Shown here piece after piece: positions 61,801 to 64,000 of a stretch of DNA of 64,000 bases; position 1 is the first letter of the stretch; each line of letters starts with the position of its first letter. Both the position numbers and the translations under genes were made by a program. The notes under the pieces are model-generated. The model did not search any database and was not told the origin of the DNA. It saw nothing but the letters and a program-made list of their open reading frames with translations. This DNA is from Enoplolaimus lenunculus (lineage: Eukaryota; Nematoda; Enoplea; Enoplida; Thoracostomopsidae): the NCBI GenBank assembly GCA_030248215.1, contig JASANG010003504.1:1-64000 (forward strand), given 5' to 3'.

Positions 61801-63927
61801 GCTTCCAAAAAACCAACAGTGCAAACAATAAAATCACTTCTGCGCTATAACACTTTCAGCCGAGTTTAGCGATCTGTTGCGCAATAGTAAATCCTAGTTT
61901 GGTGTTATCATATGCTTCAAAATATTTTTACTGAAGTATAAACTTTTAAATTGTATTCGTTTTCAAACTATTATTCAAAAATTTACCATTGGATGACTAA
62001 CGTACTACTATGTACGCATACCACAGAACTGCTATTATTTCTTTGAATACCGGAGCATGCTGCAAAAAACCATGCAGGAAATAAATCTTGCAAATGGTAC
62101 TACTGTTATTGTCAGTGGCAAAGAACGGCAAGAATAATTGACTGCAAAACAAACTAATTACTGTTTCGAATCGGGATGGTTGGCAAGAATGAAACGGTCA
62201 GCTAGAGTTTTGAACACATTTAAACGCTCGTCTTGTGCACGCAAGCGATTTTCGAAATTTTTGTGTATCTTTATCAGATTCTCGACTGATTCAACACTGG
62301 TCTGTAACAGTAAGCAAATCAATAAAAAAATTTAACATCTCAGCATGTCCAATTAAAGGGGCCCCGTGGTCTTCAGATACAATTGGTCCCGTACACAGTG
62401 CTTAAAAAGCTAGAACATCTAAAATTAAAATCTTGGTGACCCTGTTATGAACCTATTTAGTTTCTTTATATTAGTGTCAATTTTATTCAGTGTATGAAAT
62501 CAATATACTCTATGAAAAACTGTGCTAGAAACCAATCATTTCGTTAGGAAACAGTGTCCACGTACAAATTCCTCTTCTGTTCCACAGCTGTCGCAAATAT
62601 TCGAATTGGAGAAATCTATTTTATACAATATGAGCTTATTTAGTTGATAATATCAGGAAACTATGTGTTAGTATTACTCTAACACTACTTCTGTTAGGTC
62701 GCATTATAAAGCTAGTGTATTTTGGGTCTAAGTTGACAAAGAATTTCTTTGTTACGGAGTTGTTGAGCCCTCACCATCTTTGATTTGTGTGTGAAACACA
62801 AAAACTAGGAATCATTTTTTCAATTTGTTTGCGAAGTTCAATGAGAGTAACTTCACTAAAATGACAAAAACTTGATCACCATGTTTCTAACGAATGTGGA
62901 TGTGATCAAAACAGAATTATGAACCCGATACATACAATATACGCAAGAAAATGTGACGCTATCTTAACAGTGAAAAACAAGAATCAACTTTAATACTAAC
63001 TCCAGTATCAGAAAGATTCAAGTAAGCTTCATGTCCACCAGAAACCGCGTCGAGATGGTCAGCTTCTCGATTGAACAATTGCAACTCGAGTGCATTTTGC
63101 AATTCGTCTTCTTTTGACGCCCATAGTTGTCTTACATCAGCGTACTCTCGTTCCAACTGGCCCAGCTTGTCACGAACGCTGTCCACATCAGTACCCAAGC
63201 CCACTTTTGTCAGAAGCCGTTCTCCAAGCCCGCGGACATACTCTAATCTATAAAAAATAATACAAGCTTCTAACGACACTATCAAGTAGTGGCACTTAGC
63301 AGCAACGGAATTCTAGCTGCTTATGCATGTAACATAAACATTTGCATTTTGAAATATCGAATCCCGAATTCACTAGGACGTGATTGACGTGTAAAACCTG
63401 AATAGAAAACAGTATAAATTTTATTTACGTATTGTTCTAAAAGAAATGATTTTGCACGGAACACTGTTAACGTCGGCTGTAAATATTGCAACCACGTTGA
63501 CTGGTCTAAATTGCTTCCCATCATAAGTCGTTGTGGCATTTCAAATTTCTTACTGAAGATTATTCGGATTACGAAAGAACTTACTCGTCGCCTTTATTTT
63601 TAAGCTCGTCGCCAAGATCCTGGTGCTTTTTCAACAATTCTTCCGCTGAACCTACATCAAGCGGACGCTCACGCTCGTACAATGTCAATTTAGTCTTTTC
63701 TATCCACTCAAACTGAAACAAAAAGTGAAATTAGCTTTCAAGCAGCACACGCTCGGTGCCACTGTTAAATAGACAGCTTCACAAAACCAGCCAGTATTTC
63801 TCTAAGTTATCCCAATAGCGCTACAAAACTATGCTTAAATAAAACTTACAAGGTTCTTAGCGGCTCCATCGAACATTTGATGTCCCTGAGTATCTTCTAG
63901 CATTCGGCGTTTCTTCGCAGCTTTACG
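24162..63927 (-). CDS. SPTBN5: Beta-heavy spectrin, 3' part of the gene (55 exons)
   Basis: On the minus strand 55 exons from 63927 to 24162 join in phase to 9,510 nt, 3,169 residues and TAA. Order: 23 triple-helical spectrin repeats, a charged linker, a PH domain and a basic C-terminus. Conventional beta-spectrins have about 17 repeats; the beta-heavy class (fly Karst, worm SMA-1, vertebrate SPTBN5) has about 30, so this is the heavy class. The missing N-terminal CH domains, first ~7 repeats and SH3 should lie above 64000. In the family it forms long heterotetramers with alpha-spectrin under the apical membrane of epithelia and shapes the cell cortex. Nearly all introns are phase 0 and 70 bp to 2.5 kb; many hold transposons. 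Block details are in the next entries. Which lineage-specific name applies cannot be settled here. Confidence 0.9.
26848..27248. mobile_element. hAT-type miniature element in a spectrin intron
   Basis: Starts CAGGGTGGCACCGAATCC and ends TTTGTTGCCAACCTG, with a perfect 8-bp duplication CACTAAAC (26840-26847 and 27249-27256). The interior is rich in CCGAATCCGAATCC. Frames at 26972-27351 fall inside or overlap it and are not genes. Confidence 0.88.
27554..31956 (-). CDS. SPTBN5: Beta-heavy spectrin, exons 47-52: linker, PH domain, Ser/Asn-rich region
   Basis: Exons 31831-31956, 31496-31684, 30079-30321, 29804-29974, 28798-28887 and 27554-28478. The first two encode a highly charged helix (EERRDKQRKD, ERKAERERRRTQ), then a Ser/Thr/Pro-rich linker. 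The PH domain starts with GYLDRKQ at the end of 29804-29974, continues with RATIRAWKSYYTILCGQLIC in 28798-28887, and ends in the large exon with RKFVFKLVTADAAEYLF and the C-terminal helix MHDWIAKIKYH. In beta-spectrins this domain binds inositol phospholipids at the membrane. The 925-nt exon then gives over 200 residues of low-complexity Ser/Asn/Asp sequence. Its donor GTATTA at 27553 is preferred over reading to the stop at 27525 because the next exon continues in phase. Confidence 0.87.
29034..29352. mobile_element. Probable hAT-type miniature element, diverged ends
   Basis: CAAGGTGGCACCG at the left and ACACCAACCCG at the right resemble the ends of 26848-27248. GTTTTCGTTTC and GGTTCCGTT motifs fill the interior. 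I could not define a target duplication. In the spectrin intron between 28887 and 29804. Confidence 0.5.
30536..30640. repeat. Short inverted repeat with CTAACAC/GTTAGGG arms
   Basis: GCCCTAACAC, GTTAACCTTACTGTAATG and CTTGTCACAGAGC are mirrored by TTTGTGACACGCGTTAGGGT and AAGGTTAATG. Related inverted motifs (TTAACCCTACCCTAACG, GTGTTAGGATAGGGTTGAG) recur at 31199-31288. Probably a small hairpin transposon family in spectrin introns. Confidence 0.5.
31199..31340. repeat. Related short inverted repeat
   Basis: GTTAACCCTACCCTAACG with AGTGTTAGGATAGGGTTG, plus ATTAACCTTACCCTGATTTG at 31322. See 30536-30640. Confidence 0.45.
32386..44617 (-). CDS. SPTBN5: Beta-heavy spectrin, exons 31-46: repeats 14-23
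   Basis: Exons: 44437-44617, 43886-44091, 43196-43490, 41960-42195, 40632-40742, 39342-39512, 38137-38367, 37025-37120, 36528-36662, 35662-35844, 35337-35528, 34657-34824, 33736-33953, 33262-33416, 32793-32926, 32386-32571. Typical repeat features include SGHFAADQIAAQLKEINEGW at 43196-42195 and FDADNIRLMK at 36528. The donor at 44437 (GTGCAA) was chosen because it joins AENWLAIKE to GFLKTNDLGD in phase and leaves out intron sequence that also reads open. The last unit (32793-32386) looks like the short final repeat that in beta-spectrins helps to pair with alpha-spectrin. Confidence 0.88.
35113..35336. repeat. 112-bp tandem duplication ending at a spectrin donor site
   Basis: Copies 35113-35224 and 35225-35336 differ at only about five positions. 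The second copy ends exactly at the first intron base (minus strand GTTGGT) of exon 35337-35528, so a second GTTGGT lies 112 nt into the intron. Use of it would shift the frame, since 112 is not a multiple of three. Confidence 0.88.
36180..36515. repeat. Degenerate CCGGATA-type hAT relative
   Basis: Shares AAAAGTATGTGTTTATAGAT, GGTATCCGCAG and ATACCGGATAATGGAACAGG with copies at 41440-41860 and 47685-48084. Termini are decayed. Confidence 0.45.
37684..37976. mobile_element. Diverged hAT-type miniature element
   Basis: CAGGATACAACCGAATATCC at the left and GGTTGAATCCTG at the right are imperfect inverted repeats of the CAGGGT type. ATCCGGCTCCGG motifs inside. No duplication recognised. In the spectrin intron 37121-38136. 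Confidence 0.6.
38547..39130 (-). repeat. R165 element, copy 4, in a spectrin intron
   Basis: Same orientation as copy 3: ACTACATGCATTGAGCGAAG at the left, about two internal units, then AAAAAGATTATCAAAATCGG and TTCGGAAGGACGGACATCC at the right. Lies in intron 38368-39341. Confidence 0.7.
41100..41250. repeat. Degenerate GGAAC/CCGGAA fragment
   Basis: CAGGTTAGAAACGACGAAAG, ACTGTTACCGGAACTAA and ATCGGAACGGAAC recall the hAT-type elements with GGAACAGG cores. Ends are unclear. Confidence 0.35.
41440..41860. repeat. Degenerate CCGGATA-type hAT relative
   Basis: AAATATCCGGTATCCACACG, GACCGGATATTGG and ACTGGAACCGGTTATCCG in the order seen in 13382-13740. In spectrin intron 40743-41959. Confidence 0.45.
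45007..45577 (-). CDS. EF-hand pair in a spectrin intron: in-frame cassette or nested gene
   Basis: Two exons, 45541-45577 and 45007-45218. The first (37 nt) encodes PLSNEANDDLRK and the second (212 nt) continues WREAFDLFDINKNG. The Ca-binding loops are DINKNGVISREE and DKDGSGSIEWPE, both with canonical acidic and glycine positions; the spacing is that of a calmodulin lobe. Splice signals are good: acceptors TTTTTTAG and ATATTGTAG, donors GTAGGT and GTACGT. The 249 nt run from phase 0 to phase 0 with no stop, so they could join the spectrin exons at 46631 and 44617, both phase 0. Read past the GTACGT donor, the frame instead stops at 44953, and an AATAAA lies at 44814-44809, so a terminal exon of a small nested gene is possible. 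No further EF-hand exon was found nearby. Confidence 0.65.
46113..46612 (+). repeat. R165 element, copy 5, next to the EF-hand exons
   Basis: GGTCGAAAGGGGATGTCCG and CAGGAACCACTGAACTGA at the left, about one internal unit with TTTGCATATTTGCTTAATTG, and ATGTAGTTCCACTACGACAG at the right. It ends 19 bp from the spectrin exon at 46631 and lies in the intron that holds the EF-hand exons. Confidence 0.7.
46631..63927 (-). CDS. SPTBN5: Beta-heavy spectrin, exons 1-30 in window: repeats 1-14
   Basis: Exons: 63850-63927, 63585-63712, 63001-63247, 62162-62301, 61662-61785, 60938-61084, 60153-60264, 59725-59876, 59338-59468, 57518-57704, 56937-57137, 56584-56700, 56261-56374, 55717-55899, 55374-55519, 55089-55203, 54647-54757, 54295-54474, 53088-53291, 52578-52727, 52271-52369, 51876-52067, 51387-51545, 50786-50977, 50346-50429, 49959-50077, 48631-48745, 48205-48385, 47232-47403, 46631-46745. 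Each repeat shows the helix A tryptophan and helix C pattern, for example LGLEWSVLRSFAEERR and VDEIKRRWCLLFELADEQ. Some repeats (63247 and 52727 regions) are irregular. The exon ending at 51387 has a second possible donor at 51381, six bases away and in frame. Exons are small (84-247 nt) and rarely coincide with repeat borders. Confidence 0.88.
46921..47090. repeat. Short diverged hAT-type element
   Basis: AAGGTTTCCAAGG at the left, ATACCGGATAATTACCGG and GGAATTCCGGCTGCAACCT at the right. Looks like an internally shortened member of the CAGGGT family. Confidence 0.45.
47685..48084. repeat. Degenerate CCGGATA-type hAT relative
   Basis: Closely follows the element at 13382-13740: ACCGGATATAGCACCTA, GTCGCACAATAGTATATG, AATATCCGATATCCGGTAGG and a terminal ATATCCGGTTGCACGATAC. 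About 400 bp, ends diverged. Confidence 0.6.
48746..49958. other. Long spectrin intron, nothing identified
   Basis: About 1.2 kb between spectrin exons 48631-48745 and 49959-50077. AT-rich; no repeat family, RNA gene or reading frame that I could recognise. Confidence 0.4.
52731..52810. repeat. AAT microsatellite beside a spectrin acceptor
   Basis: About 26 near-perfect AAT units, starting only a few bases from the acceptor at 52728. On the minus strand it is an ATT tract just upstream of the AG, so length changes may affect splicing. Confidence 0.92.
53577..53752. repeat. TGTGCCGAT hAT-type fragment with tandem duplication
   Basis: TAGGGATGTGCCGATAAC is a typical end of the AGGGATGTGCCGAT hAT-type repeats. 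An ~83-bp stretch holding CCGATACCGATGCTGATTCC and ATGCTTAATAAACAGATA is present twice. R165 copy 6 follows directly. Confidence 0.6.
53755..54072 (+). repeat. R165 element, copy 6, internal units only
   Basis: About two internal units (AGCACTAAAGGGTTTTTGGG, TTTGCATATTAGCTTAATTG) without either terminus. In spectrin intron 53292-54294. Confidence 0.65.
57940..58100 (-). repeat. R165 termini without internal units
   Basis: GTCGTAGTGGGACTAAATGT and CCAGTCATAGTCGGACTACA, both followed by TGTATTGAG(C/G)GAA, are two copies of the R165 end about 115 bp apart with no body. In spectrin intron 57705-59337, the longest unexplained part of which (58100-59160) showed nothing else. Confidence 0.55.
59160..59265. 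repeat. Degenerate CCGGATA-type fragment
   Basis: ACATCTGGCATCCGGTAGG, CTGCAACCGGAGTAGGATG and CACCGGATGTTAAACCAGG recall the hAT family at 13382-13740. Confidence 0.45.
60340..60455. repeat. Truncated TGTGCCGAT hAT-type fragment
   Basis: AATCGGCAAAG..., GATGCCGATGCCGATTAATC and the end CGGCACATCCCTA match the other end of the 53577 family. The second terminus was not found. Spectrin intron 60265-60937. Confidence 0.55.
60726..60812. repeat. 29-bp tandem repeat, three units
   Basis: CGTTACATAGCCCC starts at 60740, 60769 and 60798, each followed by TACACCCTCGCATCA in the first two. The units are almost identical, so the array is young. Spectrin intron 60265-60937. Confidence 0.88.
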
Positions 63928-64000
63928 CTGAAATTAAAACTTTAGATCCAGTGACATCTATACATAAAATCACTTCAATTGCAGCGGAATTGCCATCATT

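Noticed and set aside
1-64000. Assignment to nematodes from TTAGGC arrays
   Set aside because: The arrays are transposon-borne, and I found no independent nematode marker, such as a spliced-leader acceptor, that I could defend.

Overview
The window is nuclear DNA from an animal: AT-rich, with GT-AG introns, T-rich acceptors that often end TTTAG, and three genes of animal families. I could not place the phylum. Internal CCTAAG arrays match the nematode-type telomere hexamer (TTAGGC), but they sit inside transposons and are not proof of a nematode.

Layout: (1) 1-2689 is repeat-rich. (2) 2690-4538, + strand, holds all but the 5' exon of a LAMTOR1 gene, the lysosomal anchor of Ragulator. (3) 4539-11537 is intergenic and packed with miniature DNA transposons, tRNA-related repeats and a long repeat I call R165. 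(4) 11538-18093, + strand, is a complete six-exon gene for a small one-pass membrane protein with a C-terminus like MXRA7. Four of its five introns are unremarkable or transposon-loaded, and one is almost entirely transposon. (5) 18094-24161 is intergenic between two convergent genes and holds nested transposons, an R165 copy, a 190-bp tandem duplication, a 31-bp minisatellite and AAT repeats. (6) 24162-63927, - strand, is the 3' part of a beta-heavy spectrin gene (the karst / SMA-1 / SPTBN5 class): 55 exons, about 3,169 codons and 23 spectrin repeats, then a linker, a PH domain split over three exons and a basic tail. The gene continues beyond 64000, where the actin-binding CH domains and the SH3 should lie.

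The most interesting observation is a two-exon cassette (45541-45577 and 45007-45218, - strand) inside a 2-kb spectrin intron. It encodes two canonical calmodulin-type EF-hands. The two exons together run from phase 0 to phase 0 without a stop, so they could be spliced in frame into the B-C loop of one spectrin repeat, the kind of position that hosts the SH3 in alpha-spectrin. A separate EF-hand gene nested in the intron is the main alternative.

The second theme is repeats. There are two hAT-type miniature families with 8-bp target duplications, one of them carrying telomere-like arrays; TTAA-flanked elements with tRNA promoter boxes; a foldback element; a Tc1/mariner-type element nested in another element; and R165, a dispersed element with a variable number of ~160-bp internal units, most carrying an ATGCAAAT octamer. 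All exon structures were assembled by eye from splice sites, phase and family resemblance; no search was run.
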